From contig PMUN01000296.1 in the NCBI GenBank assembly GCA_003166875.1, positions 1 to 41,654 of the forward strand: DNA of 41,654 bases. Reading direction: 5' to 3'. The notes beneath the pieces are model-generated. The model saw only the letters and a list, made by a program, of their open reading frames with translations. It was not told where the DNA came from and made no database searches. Positions 9,422-19,100 of the stretch are shown here, in pieces (position 1 is the first letter of the stretch; each line of letters starts with the position of its first letter). Origin of the DNA: Bryobacterales bacterium (GTDB lineage: Bacteria; Acidobacteriota; Terriglobia; Bryobacterales; Bryobacteraceae). Position numbers and translations under genes: made by a program.

Positions 9422-10449
9422 TGTTGCCCGCCTCGATTCGATTGGCTCTTATCCAAGCTGGTCTGAGCATACTTCCAGTAATTCTCTTCTTGTTCGCTCT
9501 GGAACTGATCGACACTTACAAACTGCTCGCTCTTCGCCGCGTGCTCCGCAGCGTTGCGGTTGGATGCGGCGTCGCGATAGTTTGCTACGGTCTCAACACG
9601 GCGATTTACAAGCTTGGCATGGTCTCGCCGGCGCTGTGGGCACGCTCGGGAGCGCCCGTGATCGAAGAAATCGCCAAGGCGCTGTATGTCGCCTGGCTGC
9701 TGCGCTCGAACCGGGTAGGTTTCATGGTGGACACGGCCATTTCCGGATTCGCCGTGGGAGCCGGCTTTGCAGTTCTGGAGAACCTGACGTACCTCCCGGA
9801 TCTCAACGCCACGGGCCTGGTAACCAGTGCTATCCGGGGTTTGGGAACGGCCATGATGCATGGCGGAACGACAGCGATCTTCGGAACCGTATCCGCCAAT
9901 CTGGCCGAGATCCGAAGTTCGCGATCGCCGTTGGTGTACCTACCCGGACTGGCGATTGCCGTTATCATCCACGGCCTTTACAACCAGCCGTTCTTGCGCC
10001 CGGTCACGTCCGCGGTAGTAGTTCTGCTGACTCTGCCGGCCGGCATTGCGTTTATCTTCTGGCGCAGCGAAGCAGCCCTCGAAAAATGGCTGGGCACAAA
10101 GCTGGATAAAGACATCGATCTTCTTCAGATGATCACCAGCGGAACGTTTAGCTCCTCGCGCGCCGGATCCTACCTGCGTTCGCTTGAGAGCACCTTCGCG
10201 CCGGAAGTCCTGGGAGATATGCTTTGCTACGTGCAACTTTCGCTCGAGCTGAGCGCTCGGGCCAAGGGAGACCTGCTGCGCCGCGAGATGGGTTTCCCCG
10301 TCGTGAGCGACCCTGAATTGCCCGGCCAGCTTCGGGAGTTGACTTGGCTGGAATCACGGATCGGTCGTGCCGGAAAGCTGGCTCTCTCGCCCCTGACCGG
10401 CCAAAGCCGGCATGATCTCTGGGAACTTCAGCAACTCTCCGAAAGCTAG
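9421..10449 (+). CDS. PrsW-family intramembrane metalloprotease
   Basis: APVIEEIAKAL, GFAVGAGFAVLEN, MMHGGTTAIFG and IIHGLYN motifs in a multi-TM context; TGATG overlap with previous gene. Confidence 0.8.
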   Translation: MLPASIRLALIQAGLSILPVILFLFALELIDTYKLLALRRVLRSVAVGCGVAIVCYGLNTAIYKLGMVSPALWARSGAPVIEEIAKALYVAWLLRSNRVGFMVDTAISGFAVGAGFAVLENLTYLPDLNATGLVTSAIRGLGTAMMHGGTTAIFGTVSANLAEIRSSRSPLVYLPGLAIAVIIHGLYNQPFLRPVTSAVVVLLTLPAGIAFIFWRSEAALEKWLGTKLDKDIDLLQMITSGTFSSSRAGSYLRSLESTFAPEVLGDMLCYVQLSLELSARAKGDLLRREMGFPVVSDPELPGQLRELTWLESRIGRAGKLALSPLTGQSRHDLWELQQLSES

Positions 10450-10620
10450 CCACGGTGACGCGAATGTGGCGCACGGACTCCCCATGCCGCCGTTCACGAG
10501 ATCGATTCACAACAATTGGCTCAGCATGTCATTTTGTCGGATACATAAAAAAGGGCCCCAACCCGCCAACCGATGTCTGCATGATGTGGCCTCAGCATGA
10601 TCGTTGAACAATTGACTTGC

Positions 10621-10682
10621 TGTTTCTCCCGACCGGAGCGATGAATGGTCACGACCGCAGCCCGGTCACAGGAGAAACGAGA
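10621..10682 (+). promoter_or_regulatory. repeated 5' leader element, copy B (SD hairpin)
   Basis: GTTTCTCC (10622-10629) + GACCGG (10631-10636) complementary to CCGGTC (10662-10667) + GGAGAAAC (10671-10678); alternative hairpin GACCG/CGGTC 10653-10667. Confidence 0.55.
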
Positions 10683-10829
10683 ATGAACACCACGACTGAA
10701 TCGGAAAGAACCCATCGGCACCTGAAGTTCCGCAGCCGAAGACTTTTCACCTGGGTGTTCCGCGCGAGCCCCGGGTTGATGACCTCCTGGGACCAGTTCG
10801 AATCCATGTTGGGCCCCCAGAAACATTAA
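10683..10829 (+). CDS. small protein (48 aa), MNTTTESERTHRHLKFRSRRLFTWVFRASPGLMTSWDQFESMLGPQKH
   Basis: ATG 4 nt downstream of GGAGAAAC; the track ORF extends in frame to a TTG at 10617 inside the leader. Confidence 0.5.
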   Translation: MNTTTESERTHRHLKFRSRRLFTWVFRASPGLMTSWDQFESMLGPQKH

Positions 10830-11333
10830 GGAATCTTGAGAGAAAAAGTTTGAAAACCGTATTTTTGGGGAGCCAAGACTTCGAAGTTCGAACTGATGCT
10901 GACGTTTTGTTGACAGCATCGACCCGCTTGCCCGGTAGCTTTTATCCCCAACATTCCGAAGATCTTCGGTGTTCACGTGTCTCTCCGGTTTCAACCGAGA
11001 GACCTGAGCGCATACTGCCGGACCGTTCCTGTTGGGCGCTCTCGCCCCGATTTTCTCCGTTTTCTCTTATTGACAGGTCGCGTTTGTTGACAGGGGGGTT
11101 AAGCTTGGGGTGGCAGCAATTCTGTTCGAAATGCGGGTACCCATCTGATTCACTAACCCAGATCAGGGTACAGCCCGGCTGAAGTGTGAGCCTCTCCGTC
11201 GCGCCGAGCCGCCGCGGGGGCCGGTCCGCGATCTGCTGTTGAGAGCCGGCATCAGCGGTTTCCTTTTCCAACGAATTGCAGGATTTTCCCTTCTATTTCC
11301 AGGATTATCCACCGTGGTGTAAAGTGGTGAGTC

Positions 11334-11531
11334 ATGAAGACCCGCAGTACACCATGCCTCCGCGCGTCATTCAACTTCCCGTATGGCATTGACCAGAATC
11401 TCCAAGAATTAGCCACACAAAAAAAAGCATCTCTGCCGTGGTTTGTACAAGAAGCGGGGGAAAGGTACGTTGCTGAGGCAAAGGTAGAGGTCCGGAAAGA
11501 GCCCGGACAAACTGTCCGCACTTCCAAATGA
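11334..11531 (+). CDS. ribbon-helix-helix (CopG-like) DNA-binding protein
   Basis: LQELATQKKASLPWFVQEAGERYVAEAK resembles an RHH helix pair; ATGA overlap with next gene. Confidence 0.55.
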   Translation: MKTRSTPCLRASFNFPYGIDQNLQELATQKKASLPWFVQEAGERYVAEAKVEVRKEPGQTVRTSK

Positions 11532-12124
11532 CCAAGAAGACCAGGATGACACCTCTCGTCATAGCAGCCGCTATAGCCGCCGTGCCATTCGTTTTCTGGT
11601 TCTTATGGCGACGGACAAGACCCCGTCCAGTCAAAGGGAATGCGGCGCCCGTCCCGGCAAGGAGCGCTTCGGTGGTGGTCCCCGCCGATACCGCGCCACT
11701 CGAAGTCCCATGTCTTCCAGATAGTTCACTGCCGGTTGAGGATCCGCCGACGGCGCTCTGGGCCGTTTGCACAGCTCAATCTCGTGGAGAGACGATTACT
11801 TTTCCCTCACAAATCGAGCCCACGATATTCAACCCCGCGCGTTCCGAAGATAATCCGCCTGAGGTTGAGGCAGACGAGGCGTCCGCTATGCCGGACGAGA
11901 AACAGTCGGTTACAGTTGTTGCGCGGGCCGGGTCTCAAAGTGAGGCGGAGAATTCAACTTTAGGGGTTCGCAACGCAACAATCGAGCTGTTGCCACTCTT
12001 GGAGGTTGCCTCCCTGATTGAGACTGAAGAACTGACGCGCGGCGGAAGAAGAAGAGCTAGCAGCGTCACCGGCAGTTGTGGCAGCAGGGCCTCAGAGCGC
12101 AGAAATTGGGAGACAGCAGAATGA
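11528..12124 (+). CDS. N-terminal TM anchor and Pro/Glu-rich linker; probably 5' part of a frameshifted gene continuing at 12078
   Basis: TM segment LVIAAAIAAVPFVFWFLW followed by acidic disordered linker; C-terminal 30 residues become Arg/Ser-rich in the wrong frame. Confidence 0.6.
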   Translation: MTKKTRMTPLVIAAAIAAVPFVFWFLWRRTRPRPVKGNAAPVPARSASVVVPADTAPLEVPCLPDSSLPVEDPPTALWAVCTAQSRGETITFPSQIEPTIFNPARSEDNPPEVEADEASAMPDEKQSVTVVARAGSQSEAENSTLGVRNATIELLPLLEVASLIETEELTRGGRRRASSVTGSCGSRASERRNWETAE

Positions 12125-13658
12125 CCCACTTGAACCGTCTTCGCAAAATGCAGACGGTGTTCCGTCGCTGCCATCAACAGAAATACCCTTGGCCGGGACC
12201 GCGCCCGGCAACGATATGCAAGCCGGTCACACCGCCCCTGAGACGGCAGCCGCTCTAGCCGTGTTGCCTCCACCTGATGCGGAAGGTGCGGAAGCGGAGC
12301 TTCCTCACGGCGCGGAGGAATCCCATGAGGAAGACACCAGGGAGGCATCCCATATCTACCGTCCACCGCCGCAAAAACCGACGCGGCAAACAACTGTCAG
12401 GCCGGTTCCTCAAACACCCACGCGCCCGGTTTCCGATTTGGCTCTCGACATTCGTGTCCGCCTGACGTTTGACCGCTCGGGGTATTGCGAGGTCCGGCTT
12501 CTGCCCGAACGCACGGCAGAATTGGACACCGAGGTAGACGTGAAGAGCGGAGGAGCCCCGCTGCATCTGGTGGCACAGGAGGAATGGTATGAGGACCTTT
12601 CGTTCGAGAATATAGGGGAACGCTTATTGCGTGGGCTTGAACTAAAAGGGCTTCTTGCAGACGATCGCCGAGTCCGGTGGCTTCTAACAGGGCAGGAAAT
12701 CTATGTGCTCGCAAGCCATCCGCGCGCCAGCGGTTTTGTCTCCGCAACCCAGCTTGTTTTGGGCCGTTCTCACGTTGTGCTGTGCGCGGCCGGATTACTT
12801 CCGCAAGTCGAAGCGATACTGAATGCATCCGGGTGCAGGGGATACACGAAACTGGACGAAGCGCACGGAGTTCCATCCGGTTGGGTTGGGCTTCGCGGCG
12901 TGGCGCCCACTACGGCCGTGCCGCTGGAGCCAGGCAGCGACCCGTTTTACCCGATTAAGCCGGCACTGGACATTGAAATCGAACTTGAAGGCGGCGTGTG
13001 TTGCGCAACTCGATTTGGCTGGCGGGATTCCCCCAAAATCAGGTTGCTTGGAGACGCAAGAGGGCCGGTGAGAGTCCTGATCGACGAAAAAGATGCCATC
13101 CGGGCGGCTGATGGCTCTTTGACTGTGGAGGGCTGCGACTTACCGGGACAACACTTCGTTTACTGCGAAGGCCTGTCCTGTTCCCGCTCTTATTCGATTG
13201 AGGAGCCGCCGGACGCTTGGGAGGAATGGCCAGCCTACCGCTTCGGTCACGCTGAAATCTGCGGGCCCTTGGTTCATCTTCGTCCTGAAGCGGCTGGCAG
13301 GCGGATCTTTAGCGTTCCGATGTCAAATCCGCTTCTCCTTGGTGCTGAACCTGGTCAAATCTTCCGCTGTTCGTCTCGAAGGGTTGCAAACTGGAAAGGG
13401 TTCGTGCCGTTCGACGTCGTGTGGGCGCTCCCGAACCAACCGTATATTTGCGACAAGAAAACGGCGAGTATTCGTCAGTTCGCGAACGCTCCGCTTACGC
13501 CTCCCCAGAGCCCCAAGAAGCCTGTACTTTCTTGGTGCGCGGCGATCCTCGAAGCATCGGCAAAGGGGCTTCGGATTGAAAATGGCTTTCCCGATGGGAC
13601 GGTTCTCTGGAACGAGTATAAAAAGGCGGCCCGGAACATACGGAGGGCCGCGCGGTGA
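12078..13658 (+). CDS. large unknown beta-rich protein (track ORF 526 aa); likely C-terminal part of the gene starting at 11528
   Basis: Long coding-like ORF; acidic linker AEEEELAASPAVVAAG continues upstream of the annotated GTG to about 12032. Confidence 0.75.
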   Translation: MAAGPQSAEIGRQQNDPLEPSSQNADGVPSLPSTEIPLAGTAPGNDMQAGHTAPETAAALAVLPPPDAEGAEAELPHGAEESHEEDTREASHIYRPPPQKPTRQTTVRPVPQTPTRPVSDLALDIRVRLTFDRSGYCEVRLLPERTAELDTEVDVKSGGAPLHLVAQEEWYEDLSFENIGERLLRGLELKGLLADDRRVRWLLTGQEIYVLASHPRASGFVSATQLVLGRSHVVLCAAGLLPQVEAILNASGCRGYTKLDEAHGVPSGWVGLRGVAPTTAVPLEPGSDPFYPIKPALDIEIELEGGVCCATRFGWRDSPKIRLLGDARGPVRVLIDEKDAIRAADGSLTVEGCDLPGQHFVYCEGLSCSRSYSIEEPPDAWEEWPAYRFGHAEICGPLVHLRPEAAGRRIFSVPMSNPLLLGAEPGQIFRCSSRRVANWKGFVPFDVVWALPNQPYICDKKTASIRQFANAPLTPPQSPKKPVLSWCAAILEASAKGLRIENGFPDGTVLWNEYKKAARNIRRAAR

Positions 13659-14362
13659 CGCCAAACGAACTTCTCTTATGGCTTTCGGCGCGGAAGGCGG
13701 GCTCCTGGTCACAATTCCGGGGAGCGGTGGAAACACTCGATTTGGCGAATAGCTCTGCGGAGGGCGAGGAAGACGCCGGGCTGCCAATCCATCAACGGGT
13801 CCGCTTGAATCTGGAACGGCTCGGTCATATTGAATTTGGTGCAGCCGACAGCGAAGAGGGCTGGCGGGTAGTGCCTCCTACCTTGGCGCTCTTGCAATAC
13901 AATGGCCGGGTTACTGGCATTTTGTGCGGAGCACGAACCCTCCCTCTTTTAGAGAGAATTGAACGGGCGGCGAACGAATTGCCGTTCGAACGCGTGCCGC
14001 ACCCGGATTGCCCGGACATTCTGCGTATGCACGCGCCAAGCGCCCAAATCCTCATCGACATGGCTCAACGCGAGGGTATCTTCTGCCAAGCCGATGCCCC
14101 TACGGCTTTGCTCTCCCACCTCCCGTCCATTGATTCCGCTAAAAGCTGGCATCGCAGTCCGATGCCCGCAGCGGGCAAGGACTGGGATGTAAAGCAATTC
14201 GCTGTCGAAAGGAAGTCGATGAAGTGGGGGACGATTACGCTTCAGGAAGCGAATGCGCCCGGAGCGCAGGGGCTATTCCGTTTCACGCGCTTTCAAGTAT
14301 CACAGCATTTTCTGCGCGAAGGCCGGGAAACAATCAAACTCCCAGGTCCGGTTGCGATATAA
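13655..14362 (+). CDS. unknown protein (235 aa), MTPNELLLWLSARKAGSWSQFRGAVETL..., possibly 3'-truncated
   Basis: GTGA overlap with upstream gene; globular sequence with GWRVVPPTLAL and GILCGARTLPLLERI; ORF ends exactly where recombinase homology begins. Confidence 0.7.
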   Translation: MTPNELLLWLSARKAGSWSQFRGAVETLDLANSSAEGEEDAGLPIHQRVRLNLERLGHIEFGAADSEEGWRVVPPTLALLQYNGRVTGILCGARTLPLLERIERAANELPFERVPHPDCPDILRMHAPSAQILIDMAQREGIFCQADAPTALLSHLPSIDSAKSWHRSPMPAAGKDWDVKQFAVERKSMKWGTITLQEANAPGAQGLFRFTRFQVSQHFLREGRETIKLPGPVAI

Positions 14363-15482
14363 AGTCGATCGCTTCTCGCGCTCGCTTCTCGATTTCATGA
14401 AGATGATGGAGATTCTCGATAAGCACAGTGTGACCTTCGTTTCGGTAACACAGCCGTTCAACACAACGACGTCGCCAGGGCGGCTGCTGGTGAACATGCT
14501 GTTCTCGTTCGCCCAATTTGAGCGCGAGATGATTTCCGAAAGAACGCACGACAAAATGGGCGCGGCCCGGCGTAAGGGGAAGTGGATCGGTGGGAACCTG
14601 GTCTTGGGTTATGATTTGGCACCAAAGGGCGGCGCACTCGTCGTCAACCGAAAAGAAGCGGATCGAGTCTGTGAGATCTTCCGGTTGTATCTGGAATTTG
14701 GATCACTCATCCCGCTAGTAGCGGAATTGGAACGGCGCGCCTGGAAGATGAAGGCCTGGACGACCCTGGAAGGCCGCGAGACCGGCGGCTCTCGCTTCAA
14801 CAAGACCACGCTTTACAACTTGCTCACCAATGTCATTTACACAGGCCGCGTGAAGTATGAGGGCAAGCTTTATGATGCCGAACACGAGCGGATCGTTGAC
14901 GACGACACCTGGAACCGTGTCCAGGAACAACTAAACCGAAATGGCCGGCGGGGTGGACGGAACGTCCGGAATAAATGCGGGGCGTTATTGAAGGGGCTCG
15001 TGCACTGCGCGACCTGCAACTGTGGAATGGTTCACACCTACACACAGAACGCTAAAGCTCTATATCGTTACTACGTGTGCGTCAACGCCCAGCAGCGAGG
15101 CTGGAACAAATGCGAGACGCGATCCGTTTCAGCGCCTCTACTCGAAGACGCTGTCGTGGACCAGATCCGGGGCTTTGCTCAGCGTCCGGGGATGTTGTCG
15201 GAAGTGCTGCGCCAGTTGGAGGAGAACCGCCAACAGAATGGTCCGACATGGCCCATAGTCGAGCCGGGTGATGTTCGCGATGCTCTTCTGAAGTTCGATC
15301 CGCTGTGGAATCAGCTCAACGGTTGGGAACAGGAGCGGCTTATCCGCGCTCTGGTGAAGGAGGTCAGTTACGACGGCCCCAACCAGACTGTGACCGTTAG
15401 TTTCTTGTCCGAAGGGATTCGGGAATTGTGCCGGACAGAACCGATGGAGAAATCGAATAATGAAGAACTCAAATGCGTTTGA
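14355..15482 (+). pseudogene. large serine recombinase lacking catalytic N-terminus
   Basis: Homology starts at YKVDRFSRSLLDFMKMMEIL...FAQFEREMISERT; C-terminal zinc ribbon HCATCNC...YYVC; the expected N-terminal YxRVSTxxQ segment is absent. Confidence 0.8.
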
Positions 15483-15882
15483 GCTAAGCTTTCAACTTCG
15501 TGCTGGTCCGCGCGCTCCGGCTACTGGCTTAGACGGGCAGAAGCCAGCCGGGGCGGGACATCTCCCGCGCGTGACTCAAGTGCTGGCTCTCGCCATACAT
15601 TTTGATGACATGATTCGGCAAGGCGAGGCAAAGAATTTTGCCGATGTCGCGCGGCTCGCTGGTCTGTGCCGGGAGCGTATTAGCCAGTTGATGCGCCTGA
15701 CCTACCTGGCACCCGATATTCAGGTGGAGTTGTTGTACCTTCCTCCCACGTCCACGGGCCGATATCCGGTTAGCGAGACGAGTATACGACGTATCGCCAG
15801 TCTCCTTTCCTGGGTCGATCAACGCGATCAGTGGGAACGGCTCGAGGTTGAACACCGGCTCGGGAGAGGGCCCAACTTATAA
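15460..15882 (+). CDS. ParB/HTH-type protein partnering serine recombinase
   Basis: HLPRVTQVLALAIHFDDMIRQGEAKNFADVARLAGLCRERISQLMRLTYLAPDIQ; overlaps the recombinase end. Confidence 0.65.
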   Translation: MKNSNAFELSFQLRAGPRAPATGLDGQKPAGAGHLPRVTQVLALAIHFDDMIRQGEAKNFADVARLAGLCRERISQLMRLTYLAPDIQVELLYLPPTSTGRYPVSETSIRRIASLLSWVDQRDQWERLEVEHRLGRGPNL

Positions 15883-16069
15883 AGACATCAGCACGTTAAG
15901 CATCGTCCCCTCGAATACTCCGAATAGCAGACGATCATGCCAAAACGCCACAGGTGGCACTTCTACGCGGAGGATGTTTCCCGTAACTGTAAACCGCAGA
16001 TCCGCAGCCGCCCAACTTCCGGATGCCCCGTAACCCAGGACTAATCGATCGGTTCGTATCTTCCCTAAG

Positions 16070-16119
16070 TTGCAGAGCCAAAAATTGGGTCGCGGGTTCG
16101 ATCCCCGACCGGCTCACCA
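16070..16119 (+). tRNA. 3' tRNA fragment (T-arm, acceptor 3' strand, CCA); candidate att site
   Basis: GTCGCGGGTTCGATCCCCGACCGGCTCACCA: T-loop TTCGATC 16097-16103, stem GCGGG/CCCGA (one mismatch), acceptor CCGGCTC + A + CCA. No GAGCCGG 5' partner at the expected distance. Confidence 0.6.
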
Positions 16120-16126
16120 CTGTTTG

Positions 16127-19100
16127 TTAGTAAATCACCTTCATCGAAAACTGGATTTGCCGTGAATTGCTGGCAGTGTGGTTGATTTCGCCGAAGCCCG
16201 GCCCCAGCAGGATGTTCGAGGGCAATCCGAAGTTCACAAAATTAAAAATATTGAAAAATTCGGCGCGGAATTGGAGAAACGCGCGCGCGCCGCCGGCCCT
16301 TTCTGCCAGTGGCGTATCTTTAATCAATGCGAGATCGATGTCATGCAGTCCGGGACCACGAAATGTGTTGCGGCCTAACGTGCCGAATACGCCGCTATTG
16401 GAGCCGGTTCCACCGGGTACGCCGATGGGAATTGAGAAATAAGAAGCGTTGTTGGCGCCCAGACCGAAGTAATCCTCGCGCACGGTGCGGCTGGTGGAAA
16501 GAACCGGTGTTCCAATTTGATCCGGCCGGTCGGTGCCCATCGATCCCACGCCGGTTTGCTGGATGCCGGAGTAGATGGTGAATGGGAGTCCGGTTTGAAG
16601 CGTCCCGATGCCGAGCACCTGCCAGCCCGCGGTCAAGGTCTTGCCGAGGACTCTTCCGAGCGGCGTGCGGTCCGCATGTAAATCCTGAAATACATTGAAT
16701 GACAGCGCCTGCTTCACATCGAAATTGGACGGTCCTTTATCCAAGCGCGCATCGAACGGATCTTCGGGCGCGGGTTGCGCCACGGCGCCGGATCCTGAAA
16801 GGCCTGCATTGATCACGGCGCTGGTGTCGTCAATCGATTTCGAGAACGTGTAGCTAGCCTGGAAGCCGAAGCCAGAGGCTGTGAGCTCGCGCGTGGCCGA
16901 GATCTGCAAGGCGTGATAGGAAGAATGCGAGCGGTTGTCGATCACGCTTACCATACCGTAGCCGCCAATGAAATTGCCCGACGAATCGAACTGGCTGTAA
17001 GGCGCGAACGCCGCGGTAGCCCCTGGGAAACCGTTGGGAAAATCCACGGCAGGCAGTTTAATGCCGGCCGTGCCCACATATCCTGCGTTGATGGTTGCAC
17101 CGGCGAGCTTCTGTTCGAAGCCGGCCGCCCAGGTGCCGATATAACCATTCTCGAAGCCGGGCGAAATGCCCAGAATGTTAAATTGCGAGATTTGATGGCC
17201 CGGCGAAACGGCCGCCAGTTGTTGCTCGTAGAGCAGCAGATTCATCAGCGTGTTGGCTGGTACTTGCTTGGAGTTCCCCGAGGCGAACGCAGGCGCTCCG
17301 CTCATGTTGTATACAGTCGGCAACTGCTGGGGCGTAATCAAAGCGCCAAAATCGATCGGTTGACCGGGTGCGGCGGTCACATGCGGATAAAGAACGAACG
17401 GCGTACTGCCGGTGAGCGAATTATCCTGGTAGAGATTGATGAGCAGGGTAGTGATGGCGCCTCCCACGTGCACCGTGGTATTCGAGGCCGCTCGCCAATC
17501 GAACGACAAGCGCGGACCCCAGCCGTTCGGATCGAGTTTATAAGCCGGGCTGGGGTTGATCAATACCTCCGAGCCAGGCGTGACACCAGTGTTCAGTCCC
17601 AGCACGGGAGCGGAGGTGCGCATGTTTTCCTCGCGGATGCGCGACTCGATTTCGTAACGCAAGCCTGCGTTTACCGTCAGGCGATCGGATAGCTTCCAGG
17701 TGTCTTGGAAATAGAAGTTGTAGGCGTCACGATGAACGGCCGAATCGCCAATGGCCGCGCCGTGCGAGAAGATCGGCGGCGCCACCGCCTGGGTGAACGA
17801 GAATGCGTCGGCTTCGAGCAGACCGCTAAGCGCATCGGGCAGCGGTTGGCCGAGGGCGATATTGTGCAGGCCGCTGGTCGACACAATCGGAGCTGTTGCG
17901 TACGCCGTTCCACCCCCGAATTGATATCCGCCGTTGGGGTTGATTCCAAACATCGTGGTGTCGCGATTGCCACGCCATTCGCCGCCTGCCTTAAAGGTAT
18001 GCTTGCCGCGGATCCATTGAAAACTCTGCCGAACCTGAAAAAGATTGCCAAAAGCGGCGATCACCGTTCCCCCGGCGACATTGAACGGCTCGTAGGAACC
18101 GTCGCCGAAAGTCAGCGCAGGATCCGTGTGGTCGGGCGTAGGGAACTGCGGTGTGGTGCGCGTGAAACTGATGCCGGATTCCATCGTGAATGTGGGCGAC
18201 GGCGTGCGAGTCCAGGAGACAGCGGCGTTGCGTTGCCGATCGAGAAAGCCTGCGGCGAATTGCGGATCGATGACCGTCTGGCTGGGATTGATGATCGGCC
18301 CGTTCACGTCGGCCATAGTGAAGCGGCCGAACAGGCGCGACTTGTCCGATAGATTGTGATCGAGGCGCATCGAGAATTGATCGGAATCCGTGACGACCCT
18401 CGAAGGCGCTTCGTAGGTGCGCGCGCCATAGGGGCCGCTGGGATCGTTCGGCAGCGGATAACGCGCGAGGATCTTGGCGATGCGTGGATCCACGGGAACC
18501 ATCAGCGTATCGCCGGGAAAAGCGGTGGTGTCGAAGCCCTCGCGCTCTCGCGCGGTCGGCACCGGGATCACCTCGGTGTCACTCAGCACCTGCCGGAAGC
18601 CTTGATATTCCGCGAAATAGAACGTACGGTTGCGGCCGTTGTACCAGCCGGGAATCACCACCGGCCCGCCATTGGTGACGCCGAATTCATTGCGGATGAA
18701 GGGCGGAATGCGCTCCGGTTGCGCCAAAGACTGGCGGTCGAAGAAATTGCGCGCGTCCAGCGCCGCGTTCCGCAGGAACTCGAACGCCGATCCGTGAAGT
18801 GCGTTGGTGCCGGAACGCGTCACGATATCGGTATAACCCGCGGCGCCTCGGCCGATTTCGGCCGGCATCCATCCGGAACTCGAGTGGATCTCTTCCACGG
18901 CATCCACATTGAAATTCGTGAACGTAGCTCCGCCCATTTCGGGATCGCTCGAATCCGCGCCATCCATGGCGAAGACCGCCGCGGTACCGCGCTGGCCGTT
19001 GATCGCGAATTGCTGAGTGAAATTGGAAGCACCGTTGGTATCGGTCATGGTGCCGGCGGCGAGCAGCAGCAGCGCGCTGAAGTCGCGCTTGTTCAGGGGC

